From Prostheceraeus crozeri (Eukaryota > Platyhelminthes > Polycladida > Euryleptidae): DNA of 64,000 bases. The position numbers were made by a program, and so were the translations under genes. The notes beneath the pieces were generated by a model that saw nothing but the letters and a program-made list of their open reading frames with translations, was not told where the DNA came from and did not search any database. Below are positions 38,701 through 53,700 of this stretch, in pieces; positions within the stretch are counted from its first letter, which is position 1, and each line of letters begins with the position of its first letter. The stretch covers positions 1 through 64,000 of the forward strand of contig CAJQUW010007822.1 of the NCBI GenBank assembly GCA_907163375.1, in the 5' to 3' direction.

Positions 38701-41700
38701 ATAAATAGATTTGAAGACATTCGATGTTACTGATCCAGATTGACTTTCCTACCAACTTATTACATCATTTACGTATAGGAAATGTGTCTCTGAATGAAAT
38801 GTCTGTGCGGCATTATTAATTCAGCGCTAACTTATAGGAAGAATTTTTGATGCTATACATTAAATCAACTGCACAAAAGATCTAGAACTTTGACTTACCT
38901 GAAATACAAGAATTTATCTTTTCGCCGATGATGTATAAAATCATTGAAGAAAGTATACAGCATCCAATGAAGATATATCTCTGGACGTCATTCAAAACAG
39001 CAAGAACAGGATAGACCCATCTATTTGTCTTGTAGAAGATAACATGAATCCTGAAACAATAAAACAAACGATAGTTATGCCTCCATGTACAGGTATACAT
39101 TAATTGCAAAGTACGTGTTCTAACAAGAAATCATGGCATGAGAAGACAAATTTTGTCTGAGAGAGAATGAACAGCGAAGATAGTAATCCATGTGTCTACA
39201 AGTCGAACAAATTTCATCATCGTAAACTGATCATCGAACAGATAATTACTCACATGACTTTGAAAAGCTGATAAGCCGCGGACATTGAACAAAAGCTTAT
39301 TGTAGAGGAGTGGGACGGAAGTTTAGTTTCACACGAGCTACAGCTTTTGAGAAAAAATGTCTTGACGTCCCAAGTTGACGACAAGAGTTATTGAGTTGAA
39401 ATCAAAATGCGGAGTGCTATCACTTTGAAAGAACTACGTTTCCGGGTGCACTTACTTCAAGCAGTTAAGTTCTGAGTGCTATTATAAAGGAAAAGTTCAA
39501 TAATGAAGTTTTTATATTTCTGGCTTAGCAGGTAACTGCAACATTCGAGCAATTTTTCTATCGTATTCCTACTTCCCAATATGTAGCTTACAGTAGAAAA
39601 ATAAAAGGCCGGTATATACATCCTGTCTACATGTATTCAGGGATTAAGGAACCAGCCTGATCACTGTAATAACCTCAATGAAAGACTGATATGAATGCGG
39701 TTTATTTCTAATTTGTGATCTACCACAGTTCATTGTAAGCCTAAATGGATCGAAATTGCACTTACCATTCATGTTATGTAAAAGTCTATACACAATTTCA
39801 TAGCTAACATAGTTGACCAGTCGTCGGGAGATCATTTTGATTAATAAGAGTGCGTTAGAGAAAACTCCCCAAGTTTAGGTCGATGCTTTCTTGAAAGTTA
39901 AGTACAAAGTTAAACAGGTCAGACGGGCCTTCGGCGTCCAGCTCCTTCGAAACGGTCGATGGTAACGGTCGATGGTTAGGTTACCATCGACCGTTTCGAA
40001 GGAGCTGGACGCCGAAGGCCCGTCTGACCTGTTTAACTTTGTACTTAACTTTCAAGAAAGCATCGACCTAAACTTGGGGAGTTTTCTCTAACGCACTCTT
40101 ATTATTCATAGCTAATATTGTTTGACATGGTTAAAACGTCGGATACATCAGCTAACTGATCTAAGACAATATTCGACGGGTTTAGGATAACAATCGGTCA
40201 ACTGCTTTTAACCTTTATCAAGAACAGAAGAAGAAAGTGACGATATCATAGGATGTGGCTAGTGACAAAATTTCCTCATGATGAAAGTACATCGTCAAAA
40301 ATTTGGAAAAATGGAGTCAAGACATAAGATCATCAAAATTATCTCCGTTAAGTAAAGCAGCGATGAAAGAAACGATGCGAATGAGAATTTCGATCGACAG
40401 CTTGAAAAATGATTACAAGTATAATACATGAAGGACATGCAATCTTTTTACATGAAGAATAACGATGCCATGATGAATTAATTATGAGTAGGATTCCAAA
40501 ATCTTGAACAGATTAATGAAGTTTACTAAAAAGACAAGTAAATATTCAACATTTAACCCATTCATGCAAAGCCTCCACATTTTTGTTTTTATAAACGTAA
40601 GTTACTGCTGTTCCGGGCATCGTCTGAGGATGAGAGTGATCCAAACGGAAAGAAGCTAATCTCCTCTTTCATTCGAATATAAATTTCACCTTCATTACCC
40701 AAAAACCTTGAGTCGAAATCAGTGATGTGAGGTTCTATAAAATTACCAATGCCGCTCCGTTCCAGCTATATTTTCGCAACTGCCCGCTTCGGTTTGCATT
40801 CAGGACTCTCGCTCTGCTCTGTCTAATTTTGTATTGGAATCCAGTTCACCTCCATATCCACATTATCCTTTTAATGTTGCTCTGTTCATCGGTCCTCCCA
40901 AGCTGTGTTATTTACACAATCAAAGTATTCATGTACCAAAGTACCACTTGTGGACAGTGAGCTGTTGTATATGTTTCCCTTAACAAGTACTTCTCGAATA
41001 ATTGTGGCTTTGATTGTTTATCATTCCCTGCATGCTTGAAATATTGCTGTTTGGTACAATCTTGAAGTATATGTTAAAGCCAATGCTCTAGGTAGGATAA
41101 CTGTGCGAGGAAATCTACATTCATGTACTAGATATTTGTTGTCAATTTTAAACAATTGTCTGTGTGTTTTTATGCAGCCAATAACTCTGACCACCTTGAA
41201 ATTTTCATTTCCCATTAAGTTTTTGTATGAATAATTTCAATTTTCAATGATATGAATGATGACGACTCCGAAAGGCTCATTTTCGTCAGGGTTGCTCCGC
41301 AACAGCCATATTTTTTTGACTGCCGCTCCGCTTAATGATGGTTTAACGTCACTACTCCCCTTGCTGGGGGCTTGGACGGTGCTTTACTCCGTGGTCTCCG
41401 TGACACAGTGGTTAAATGCTTGGTCTAGCGATCCTTTGGTCCAGAGGTCGAACCCCGAATGTGTCATTGGAAGTCTTCAGGAGAGGCATCCCGACTAAAA
41501 GTACTACAACGCTCCAGAAAACTGCTCCGCTCCACGTCACTACTCGAAATGTCTCAAAATAATTATTATGTGCACAATGAGTTAAAACATGTCTCAATTA
41601 CTGTGTTCTCAGCAACATTTGTCAGATAAGTTGATTAGAATTTCACTCAGTAGATCCAAAAAGTGATGGAATCACGCAGAGAATTTTTATTTCATGAAGG

Positions 41701-44700
41701 GTCATGAAAATCAAATTAATCAGAGGAGAATTAGAAGAAGGAGGTCAAGTCTGCACTCCTGTGAGGATACTGACTTCACGGACAAAACAGCCGAGTAGAA
41801 TTCGACAATCACAGCAAACTAAACAAATTAGAACTTATTACTTCCTCCGGCTAATTCAAACATGACAAAATTCGTCAGACAAAATCATAAGTTTCTACTT
41901 CCATGCAGTTCAAATTAGTGAGCAGCAATACCGGAAGAAGGGATGAATTTGAGATGTTTCTTCAATTTCTTCCAATGTTTATTTTTGCTCAACCATTGAA
42001 TCGTCGACATGAGCAAACAAATTCGAATATTTATTGCCAAAGGACATTTCGTTGCTGTCCGTTTTACATCTCCCACAGTTATCCATGACATATCAGTCTC
42101 TCACATTCAATATGACGAACAACAATGTGTTTTGGTAGATCGATGACAGCAAATAAAGGAGACAAATCTGCTAAGTCTAATGATCACTTGACACGCGATG
42201 TCATTGGATATCATGACGGGTTCTCATGTTGTCAAAAGTGTCAAAGGAATACACACACGAACACGATTTCCTTATCGTAATTGACAAAATGGTATTATCA
42301 CTATATCCAACCTATCATGTAATGTCGACTCTCTGAACTTCTCTGCAATCACTCTGATGCATGAAATATATTCACAAACTTTATTGGCACCAATACATCA
42401 ATTCCGTATACATGACAATTTTCAACAACTTCAAAATAATCAGACTAACTCCCGACACTCGGATAGCACGAACAATGAAATCATCCAATGCTAAATGTCA
42501 TGCCATCGAACACAGCTGAACGATTTCGTAAACTCTGATGAACATTTTTTATCTTGATTTGTACGTTCAGGAATAATGATGATGGTTGCAAATGATTCCG
42601 ATCTGCTTGGTGACAATAGACAAATGGCGACGCAATCGAACTAATTGTGTTCTTATTTGGTCGATGATGTGTAGTCATAAACAGTTCAACCTTAAATAGA
42701 TAAGTCCACGATAATGGTAAGATAACATCAAAAATGCTTAAATATGTGGACAATTTTGTGAGCATGAATATATTGAACTTTACTCGAAAGATTGTGAATC
42801 GAGTATGAAAAAAATGAAGCTTTTACGCCACTACTCCCCATACTTGGGGCTTGGACGGTGCTGACATAGTCAGACTTTTATAGCGCTGTAGTACTTTTAG
42901 TCCGGATGCCCTTCCTGCCGACTTCCAATGACACCTTCGGGGCTCGACCTCTGCACCAAAAGATCGCTAGGCCAAGCACTTAACCACTGTGCCACGGAGT
43001 ATATTAGAAAGAATTCGGTTACTAAACCCAAGTCTATAAAATACAATCGCTTATTGCGGCCAGACCCAGGTATACAAATATATAATAATAATAAGTGTTT
43101 GTTGAATCAAACTATGTAGCAGATTGGAGCGCTGTTTATTAGATCCAATTAGATAATGATTGTTACCAGTGCACTATAATATTCTGGATGTATAGTATGA
43201 TTGCTTCGTGTGCCAAGTTCCTAGCGTATTCAGCTAACCCAAGTGTGTTCTGAAACAAGAACAAGCAAACCCTTTGCCGAACTAGTACCAAAACAGTGAG
43301 CTAACCATTTCAATAAATAAAACACAAGACACCCATTAATTTGAAGCCCTAAAAACCCAGCCATAAAAAACCACGAACCGACTCATTTTTCATCACCATG
43401 TGGTTAGATTATGGTGGCTGGTATGGAAAAATTGGAATAAAACAGTGCAGAGCTTTTCTTTGTTTGTGATTTTCTATGAGTGTGCAAGCACAATTATTCC
43501 TTTAATTTACATTGATCTTGAGATGGCAGGGTTGCGATCGATCTGCTTCGTTTATCCTCCAGAAAACGTATATCTTTATAAAACAAGATCGTTAAATCAT
43601 ACACTGTTTCACTAGCGATTCAGCTTAGTCATCACAAACAATCTTATTCTTCAGCCGTCCCCATGATTTCAAAGAAAACTGTACGATAGGATTTACCGAT
43701 AAAAGTTTGATGACTCTGATGAGTGCACCACTAATCGATTCCATAAATCATAATTCTGAAAGAAAAGGTTACCTCACGTTTCTGAGTCAAAGGTTTTTTA
43801 TTTTTGACGAACGAAGAAATGAAAGTTCATTACTCATTCACTCATCAACAAACCAGCTGAGAATATCACTGAATCTGTACAATGTAGCGGTGTGTGTTTT
43901 GGTTGTAAAGCTGTTGCAAAATTCAATGTTTGCGACAGTTTGACATAGTACGCGCATTATGAGAGTCATCTGTCATTATCCACGTAAGAAGACTTACCTA
44001 CTGAGATTCGCGTTTCATTTGTCTGGATGAACTAATCGGAAATTTAGTGAAAATTATACAATACACAGACTGAGTTGGAAAGGTTCCTAACCCCTATAGA
44101 AACGGAATAAATTTACGGTATAATCTACAATACCGGGCTCTGAAAGTGAGTTTCCACAACGGGCTCTGAAGTGGGTCAATAATGTTTATTTAACGACAAA
44201 ATCTATCAATGTGGGGATAATGACACATGAACGATGCGAGAGAAGAAATGAGTTCTCAAATCCTTTTAAAATTTCTGCAAGTGTGGTTGATTTCCTACAG
44301 TTGGCGGTAAACTGCTGCATTTTGAAGTTCCAACAATTGAAAAGGCACCCCTGACCGATTTCAAAGTCGGCTTATGATGATACAGATGAAACAGTATGTA
44401 TATCAATTGTTTGGAATATATTAATGTTTACTGACTAATACCAGAAGAGCTGAAAAATAACTTCATCTGTTATCAGATTAAGCCAATAAACAAGATATAA
44501 TTTCAATAACTATAGAATTCTAGAATATTTGTCTGTATTTTGCAATGTTGCACATCATTTGAAATCAATTAGTTGTACTCGCCAACTCTTCTCTCTAGAA
44601 GGCAATTCTCGCCAATTCTCTTTCTTTTGAAGGCTGCGAATTCGCATTTCACAGTAATTCTCGTTAAACAGACATAAAATGTACTCTCTCTTCAATTCAT

Positions 44701-47700
44701 GAGGGAGATTGTATAAATAATTTACAACCGCAGAACGAATTGTTTGAAGTAAATCTAATTTTACGATATATTTCCAAATACTCCTCTCATGTGGATTGAA
44801 TAATGAAAATTAGTACATGTCTGATTCTACACCTAGCAATGCAAGTGAGACACAGAAACTCTCTCTCTCTCATGAGCGCATCTCGAAGTTAGCTGATTTC
44901 CGAATTCAACAGCAAAGAAACTTAATCATTTATGGCAACTTCATTGATCGAACACGCGAAACAAATCGCATTATTAGAGAAATTTTGATTCTCTCTCGTC
45001 TATAGAAGTTGATAAAAGTAAGAAACATCATTCATAAAGTAACATGTGTATCTTCTAACTCAATGGGAACGTTGTTCGAAAAAATTAATTGTTTTTTTAC
45101 TGATGCGAAAGCGACTTGTCGAGTTAGTTACAAATTTACATGTCATATATTGAAAGCTTTGAAACAGGGATGTGATAAGAATCTTACTTTTTACCTTCAT
45201 CTGCCTTTCTGGTTTCAAAGTTGATCTCTAAGAAGTTCATCAACATTATTGATTCCAGGAATAGGAGCAAAAACTACGTCTAACAACATTAATACTTTTC
45301 CTTTCAAACTGTCGTTAACGGTCCAGAAAAAATAATTTTAGTCATTCCGAATGAGTCAAGCAAATTTGGATGAAAAGTAAAGGAATTTTCTATCAAGGAA
45401 TGTTACAGAATTTCTGATTCATTTTGCGTCCTACCAATTCCAGAAAATTTTCTTGTTACACACTGATGAATATTCTTCCATGCAAGTAACGATAATCGAA
45501 TCGTAATAGACATTTGAATTGTAAATAGGATGCCGTTGGGAGAAGTTGATAAAAATAAGATTCATCAACGGTAAAAGAAACACATCAATAGGCAGCAATT
45601 CTCATTAGTGGCTAATATGGCAGACTAGTATTTTTAGCACCTTCATTACGATATCCAGCGGAATAATACAAGTTCCCTGCTTTATGATTATTTTAAATTC
45701 AACAGATGATCAGAACTAAATGTATTTGCGCATATAAAAAGACGGATTGATATATTTTACAAGCATCATTGCGTCATACCAATACCACACCTATCTGAAA
45801 AAGCCACACAATATCACAAGCTTCTATTCAGAGGTTTGCTTGTCTATCAAGTCAATGAAATACTAGAATATAAAGTACATCATCCACGCCGCATAAATTC
45901 ATCACAACTATGAGTCATTCATTCAAGTGCTTGGGATTTTACATTCCTTCGCAGGATCGAGGAAGTGAAACGGTTTACCGGTCCCATAACCTACCAGTTT
46001 ATGTTGATTAATCGCCTGACTGCGGTTAAATGAAGACAAAATAATCCCAACCAAAGTGTGGTATAATGCTTCTATGTTTATTATGTAAGGCAGATAAAAT
46101 TGATTAATACTTGAGAACAAGATGTCAAATCGAATGATAGACGAAGTTGCTGTGAAAAATTCAAACTAGCCGCATTACTAAATATAGCCAAGAATTATCA
46201 ATTACACTGATTAAGATTTCATGCACTCGTATTATGTGATGCCATGCGTAAGATGCGGTTGACAAAACAATACCTGTATTATTTTGAGATAATAAGTGAC
46301 TCCTGAAAGTTGTGGTGAATGACAAGCGGCTAATATATTGTACAAGTTGCAAACTACTGCTGCAACATCGTATATAAAGTAAATTATCGTATGCTAAGTA
46401 AGTAATCATTCATTGAAAACAAAAATGATCCTGTACTATGAATCGCAGGAGTCTATAACAGTCGATGCATTTCTCACATCTGATAGCTTTCGATTCGGCT
46501 TTCCACTGAATTTTATCTCGATTACTTTTGCTCGAGAATGAATTTCGACCAGGAGATGAGAAGCATAAGAAGTGAAGCATGATTTAAAAGGACAAGCATG
46601 ACCTACAGGGTGAGTCATAATGTGCGCAAAACTTCAAGGACTTGTAGCTCTGACCAAAATAATTATTCGAATTGAGTTTCTCTTCCATATTGTTTAGCAT
46701 GTCATGGGGTTTTGCTGTGTGCAATATTATTTTTCTCTTTCAATTATTTGACAGTATTCTAGCTAATTTTGAATTCACTAGAATTTACCTAAATTTCACA
46801 ATTTAAATCGTTTAAAATTCAAATTAAAAACAAATTTTCCAAAGGACTTCTTATAATTAAGCTTATTACTGATGATAGACAATTTACAGCAAGTGTTCAA
46901 ACAATCCTCCATCAGCCTCGACAACACATTGTGCTCTGACGAGCAAATGGTTAATGGTTGAGCTCATCTGTTTCAAGATTTTGAACTTCTTCAAAGATTT
47001 TCTCCTTTAACTCATTAATGTTTCTCGGAACAAATTGGTGATACCCGCGAGCCTTCAAAGTTCCCCACAAATAGTAGTCTAATGGGGACAAATCGGGAGA
47101 CCGCGGTGGCCAAGGATGACCGTAAACACGACCAATCACTCGGTTTTCGGGGAATTTCGTTGATAGAAAGTCTCGTGCTTCTTCGAGAAATGAGGAGGAG
47201 CTCCATCATGTTGGAATACGACAGACTTCATCTTCCGCCTCTTTTGCAGTTCAGGTATGAGGTGATCACGGAGCATGCTAGTGTAGTTTTCTTGATCCAC
47301 AGTCGATTCGAAGAAGTGGGGCTGCAATTTGAAGTTTGAAGAAATTGCCATCCAAACGCAAAGCTTTGGTGAGTGGAGATTCTTCGGCAAATTGCATCTT
47401 GGATATGCCCATATCACACAGTTGTGTCGGTTTACGAGCCCATCTAAACTAAAGTAAGCTTCATCAGACCAAAGAATGTTTGGCAGGATTTCCTCATTCT
47501 CCAATATCCACTTCGCGAAGTCAAGACGCTTCAGCTTGTCTTCTTCACTTATCGCCTGTGTTCGGGATATTCGGAATGGATGCATCCCGATTTGATGTAG
47601 GACTCGAACGACACTGCGTTGAGGATAGCGGTTTCACGCGCGACTTGTCGAGAGCTAGTATGACCAAGTGGATTTGCAGCTTTAAGATTGGTGATCGACT

Positions 47701-50700
47701 TCTCGATAGCAGAGGAACGTTCATTGACAATGGACGGTCTACCAGGAGACTGGATGTCATGGAGAGTCTTTGTTGCCTCAAACTTCTGCATCAGTCGACT
47801 GATAGTTGAAGGTGGAAATGGATCATTGTGCAAGGACATCATTCTCTTATATGCACGTAGAGTAGCAGTTGGAGATTCGTTATTGGAATAGAACAATTTC
47901 ACAATAGTCAATCTTGTTTCTAAGTCCATCGTTAACGAAAAAAAGACAATTTAGCTTTTGGCGCTGAAATTTCGCATATCTTATTTAAATCAAACATTTC
48001 CTAATTGTAGGACAAATTCAAAATCTTCAAAAAACATAGATTGCTTGTTTGTGTCCAGATTGTTGGTTGAACGAAATAAAATGGATTGTGGAATCATTTT
48101 GATGTCATTGCGAATCACTAAACAGATGCAGAATCATGACCAAAACTATGGTAATATTTCACCAACTGAGAAAATATGACATGATTCAATTTTCAAATTT
48201 TTATACTTAAAATTCATAGAAGTCTGTAGGATGTGACATCATACAAAACCCCAAGTCTTAACGAACAAAATGGCATTAAAATTAATGTCGAGTACCCCGT
48301 TCAGTAATCACAGGACATCACCAAAGTTTTGCGCACATTATGACTCACCCTGTATTATTGTAACAGCACTCGTTACAGCTATAGATAAAAGTTGTCATTG
48401 CATCTTAAGTAGAAATCAACGGTAATTAATACTTGAGAATTCATGACTCATGTGCTTAAATATGAATCCACGTCGCATTTAAATGTAATTTCCATGCTCA
48501 TTTGCAATTGAGGATTTTAGCAGAAGAATTAGTTCCAACCGTTCGAATACATGCATGTATCATGACCAACAACGATGCATTAAAAGATCAAAAATCGCAT
48601 TAAACGAATTGTTGCAGTTGAGAACATCGCATTAAATCAAATCAATTTATAATAAACGACTCTCTTTCGTCAAGCAAACAACGCTATCACAGGTATGACC
48701 ACCATAAACCGCAAACGGCAATGCACTAGTGATCAAAAGATATCTATTGACCTACATGAACCACATTCTCATAGTTTATCTTTTCCCATCTACAACAATA
48801 ACTTCTTGCTTCATTCAATCGACTAAACTCATGCTTCGGCAACAGGGTAACACCAATAATTGTCGAAAATGATCATATAATCATTCGATGGCGACTTGCC
48901 AATTATAGACCAATTCCGATGATTCCACTCCAATGAGAGTGAAAATATAGGTAAATTATATTTAGTATGAAATTAATCCTTCTCGGCTGTTTGATCAAAA
49001 ATTCAGCAGAGACGAAAGCAGTCTTAAAGCAGATAATATTGTTTTGATCCTCCCACCACTCAAGACGTTCATCGACCAGACATAATAATTAGATGCTGCC
49101 AACCACTTCAACAGTTAATCAATAGCCTGAAGTGAAATATTGCTGATCTAAGAGAATCTCGAATTTGAGTCATCAGTGCAGTGGATGTTTTGATGTTGAC
49201 AACGTATCTTCATTATTCAAAGATTTATTCGATATCTATTGACATCGTATTACAAACTCATTAAAATCACTTAAAACTTACATGAGGAAAAATATTATAA
49301 ATTCAATTATAAGAGGCTATCTGATAGTCATCAAAGGCGACTTCAGATGGTAGTTTTTGTTATAACATGCGATAATAATTTCCTTCTTTGTTCATCATTC
49401 AAATGCCTAAAATTGTAGACCCACAGAGCATAATTCACTTTTACATGCCACAGTAATAGACTTACTGTCAAATCTCATGGCATTGGCAAATAAGGATCAA
49501 AGATATATCTGATAAGAGACAAAGATATCAATCAACCAATCAATAATTAGTATATTCATTAATATACAATAATAATAATTTACAATATCCACGAATCTTC
49601 ATCCAGTCAATTAATTCACTCCCGTCAATCGATTAAATATTCTTTTCGTTTTCTTCGGTTGCGCTAACACCACATGCATGTATATCAGTTTAGGCAAATG
49701 TCATTATCTCAGACAGTCTTTAATGTACACAAATTTAATTTCCATGGTAGTCTTGTCTTTCTATCTGTGGCACTTGTTCGTGATAAACGACGATCTTGCG
49801 TCAATCAGGGACAAATTCATTGCCAGAGTTTGTCAACAATATTGGATTCGCATTTGACCCTTTCGTTCTTATGAATAAACCTTGCGACAGAGCGTAATAC
49901 ATGTACATATCTTAGATTATTTTCATCGCCTATCGTCTAGTGCAGAGTTTCTCAACATTCAATGTCTTGTGGTTCAAATTTCCAATACTCAAGATTTCAT
50001 GGCCCAGATTTTTTAAATCATAGCTGTTTCTGCAACACCTGCTTTAAAAATAAAAAATGAATGAATAAAATAGGCACAGCATGTTTATGAATTGAATACT
50101 GTAATTATAAAGCGAAGCATATATCAGTGGTCGGATTCTTAAATTTTGAAAATTCCGTGCATCATTTCTGCGGATGACAATAATGCATTTTTCAATCATT
50201 TTTACCCTACCCATCTGAATTGAATACTCTCATGTACATACATACGTGCATGTATATGTTAACATCTATATGAGGATCTATATCTAATCTTAGAATGAAC
50301 AATGTGTACTATTTTTAGGGCCTCCCTTTATATGGCTGGACTAAAAATGTAGTCATCCCTAGCCCCTAACACTGGTCTATTCTGTATGTCATCCATTATC
50401 TGACCACAGATGTTATCCAGATAGACGTTATCTACGAATATGAAAAGTATAATATACTCATTGACAAAATTTTTGAAACATTTACTTCTTAAACTTTTGA
50501 CTGGTATATATACATGTATTTATGATACCTTGATAATTTAGTCACAATCTCCAACAAGCACAGAAAAACAACACATGTAGCAGATTCAACTTTAATGGCG
50601 CGTGCGCCCCCCTCTATCTCCAATACATTCAGTAATCCGAGATGGCATGGATTCACAAAGTTTCTGAATGAAGGATGTTTCAAGGAGAAGCCACTGCTCT

Positions 50701-53700
50701 GTCAGTCTCACAGAGACAATCTTCAGGGACACTGGTGGAAGTGAATAGCGGTCTCTCACTCGCCGCCCAAGCTCGTCCCACACTTGTTCAATGGGTGACA
50801 AGTCAGGTGAGCGTGCAGGCCAGTCAAGGGTTTGAATATTCAATCTCCAACATTGTCGTCTCTCAACAGTGGCAATGACAGCCGAGGAGCGATGTGGTCT
50901 TGCGTTGTCGTCTTGGAAGACGAGATCCTCCACCCTGACCACTGGGGCAACAACAGGAAGCACAATTTCATTGAGATATCTCTCTCCAGTCAACGTGCCT
51001 TTGATGATGACTGCTGTCGTTCGTCTGCCGTGCCAAATGCCTCCCTCTCAAAATCTCTCCTGCTTTCCATCGACACCACCACCTCCAAACAACGACTCTC
51101 GATGGTTGCAGCTCTTCGGCAACACTCGCACAACTTCCACCACAACGAATCATTCCAATAGCCATACCTCTGGCAAACTGATCGTGTGCCATTTTATTTT
51201 ACAAAAGCTGGATTTAGGTAATGCGTAGTATTCATCTCGAAACATCAGATGTTTCAGAAAATAATTTTGATTATTCACTTAACCAATGCACAACAAGTTG
51301 CACATAATTCCACGAGGCATCAAATGCACGATCACGTAGGATGAATACTTTTGTCGCTATTTAGGTGCATGTAGGCCTAACCATTTCAATGGAAAAATAT
51401 TCACATCCAAAGCAGTCATGCTGTAATCTTCATTGCGTGTTGAAAGACAGCGAATTCACCATTCTACTCATGGTATAAGAGGAATACATGCGAATGCCCA
51501 AATACAGGTGTAGGAATAAAAACGAATACCTGTACTTGTTTTCAAATAATCTATAAACAGATCTGTTACCATAGATGTTGTTTATTCGGATACTCGTTCA
51601 GGCCATCGTCACATTATGCACGGACGTTTTAGGTACCATAGCTGTCACAATTTGTAAATTTCTATATGTTATCGTCGTATCACGTCTATACTAGTACGGT
51701 TGGGCTTAGAAAATATTCCATGAGACAAAACAACATATTGTTCAACAATATTTCGCGTGCACATAGTAATCAATTAATATTGCTGCACATAATGACTAGA
51801 TTGCCGGCATAGGTACAAATAACAGTATCTGATGCTTAATTATGCATGAGTTCCCACTGGCATAGGAATAGATATAAGAATTTCACTGGGTAAGAAATCG
51901 TGAATTCTCATACATAAAATTCGTGCATCCATCTGAAATTTCGTGCATTTGTGCATACTTCCTAAAATTCGTGCATGAATCCAACCACTGGCATATATTG
52001 TCATGCTTGCAACGAGGAAAGCACGGTATTTCGTACCTGAAGGTGCAAGCTTTGTATCTTTATGATAAACCCAAAAAATACTAAAACCTTCACGAACGAA
52101 CAATATTCAATGCATGAAATCTATTAGTGCCTCGTCACAATACACACTGAAACATGCCGCTCAAACAGACCTGCTGTACAACACCAGCCTCCACAACCTA
52201 CACAATGTGAGGTCCATGAGAAAAAGTTCTAGCGCTGATGTCCCGACGACCTTCAAATCCAGCGGAGCATCTGTCCGGACTTGACAGGTTTCTGGCACCC
52301 TCCTAATAGCTGCAAGTAGGAGGTAAGTCTGGAGCAATCACCCTACCGGCATGTCCGCAAGCTTGCACATTGCCCGCAGTTCAGTATTTCAAGTTTCAAG
52401 CTAACATTGGTTTTTTCCGAGAAACGTGGAACCTGCAATGCAGAATGTTCTCACATCTGAAATCACGAAATTCGTTGTCGGTGTTGTCCCGTAATGACAA
52501 TGCAAAGCCTAAGTTGACGTCAAACGTTACACGTCACAGAATCTTTTGTATCATGATATACATCCCATCTAGCACTAATGTAGAAATCGTGTAGCTATAT
52601 TTAGAATGAATGATAAAGGGCTGCATTTTACTAGAAAATACAATTTCATAGTAACATTTTATCTTTCTCGAAGATCTATTCATATTCAGTCAAATGAAAA
52701 AATGTTTACATTACTTAGCCTAAAGCCTTTTCCATTGCGTGAATATGAGGAAGATATATACATTATGCAACCTATTCATTGTTGATCGAAATTCTAAAAA
52801 TACCATCGTTCACAGCATTATACCAAGGTCTATATATAGAATACTAACATATGCCTAGGTCTAGCCTTCAGAAATAGTGACTAAAGAATACGATGTGACT
52901 AAATTCGATGGTGACTAGATTCAATTATATGATAAGCTTAGTTTGCATTATGCCTACGTCAGACTTGCCGCCATGAGTCCCTACCTGCATATCCACTGAC
53001 CGAGTATGAATTCGCAGATCAAGCCATTATTGTACAATGCACATGCCCGTGCCCGCAGGCGAATGTCCGCTGCACGCAAAAATCGAGATGCCGGCACCCA
53101 AACCATCGGCATCCATGCTCCAACACCATTCCACTTGGCGCAAGAGCAGGGAGTTCCACTTCATCGGAAAGAGGAAACTCTCCGAGATTGAGAAAAGGAT
53201 ACTGCGCATGTTCTCAATAAGTTGGTCGGCGAGAACATTCACAGACCACCGTCTCTCCTCAAATAATGAACTGCAAAAGCTCGAATCGACCCCGAGTGCC
53301 GAGTGCCGAAAGGCAAGGGCGCAACAGTAATCCCGTGGTTGTGAATTTCTCCATGGCTAACGTGGGCACTTTCTCTCATGACTATGATATGGATTTAATT
53401 ATTCACGAATAAGACAATATCAAAGCAGACAGTGGCCATCCATGAGACGAAAACCAAACTCGACAAGATAGTAAGCTAGCACACAAGTCACAGAGCTTTA
53501 TTGGAAGATCACATGGCATAGTAGGAGTCAAACTGCAGAAACAAATGCAACTATGATTCTTTATGACTCCATTGGGGTTGGCGCATCTTTATCAGTTCAT
53601 CTATATCCAAATCCAATGACTAGTTCGAACTCAGTCGAAGTTCACGATGTTCTAAACACGCAAATGAAATGACCAACAGCAAACACCTGGTATCCATTCT

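Noticed and set aside
39763-39825. Possible exon ending at a good GTAAGTG donor (SYEIVYRLLHNMNG)
   Set aside because: It would break the phase between exons 54350-54465 and 38899-39050, and its similarity to the family is weak.
42600-42780. Minus-strand frame with VELFMTTHHRPNKN, at first taken as the His/Pro exon of the AIG1-like gene
   Set aside because: The spacing to the expected HT motif was wrong and no phase-0 acceptor was present. The exon at 54350-54465 fits exactly instead.
49943-49965. CAGAGTTTCTCAACATTC, a hAT-like end
   Set aside because: No complementary end and no target duplication was found.
50490-50508. ACTTTTGACTGGTA, like the right end of a Tc1 transposon
   Set aside because: Its orientation points away from the transposase remnant at 50592, and no partner end was found.
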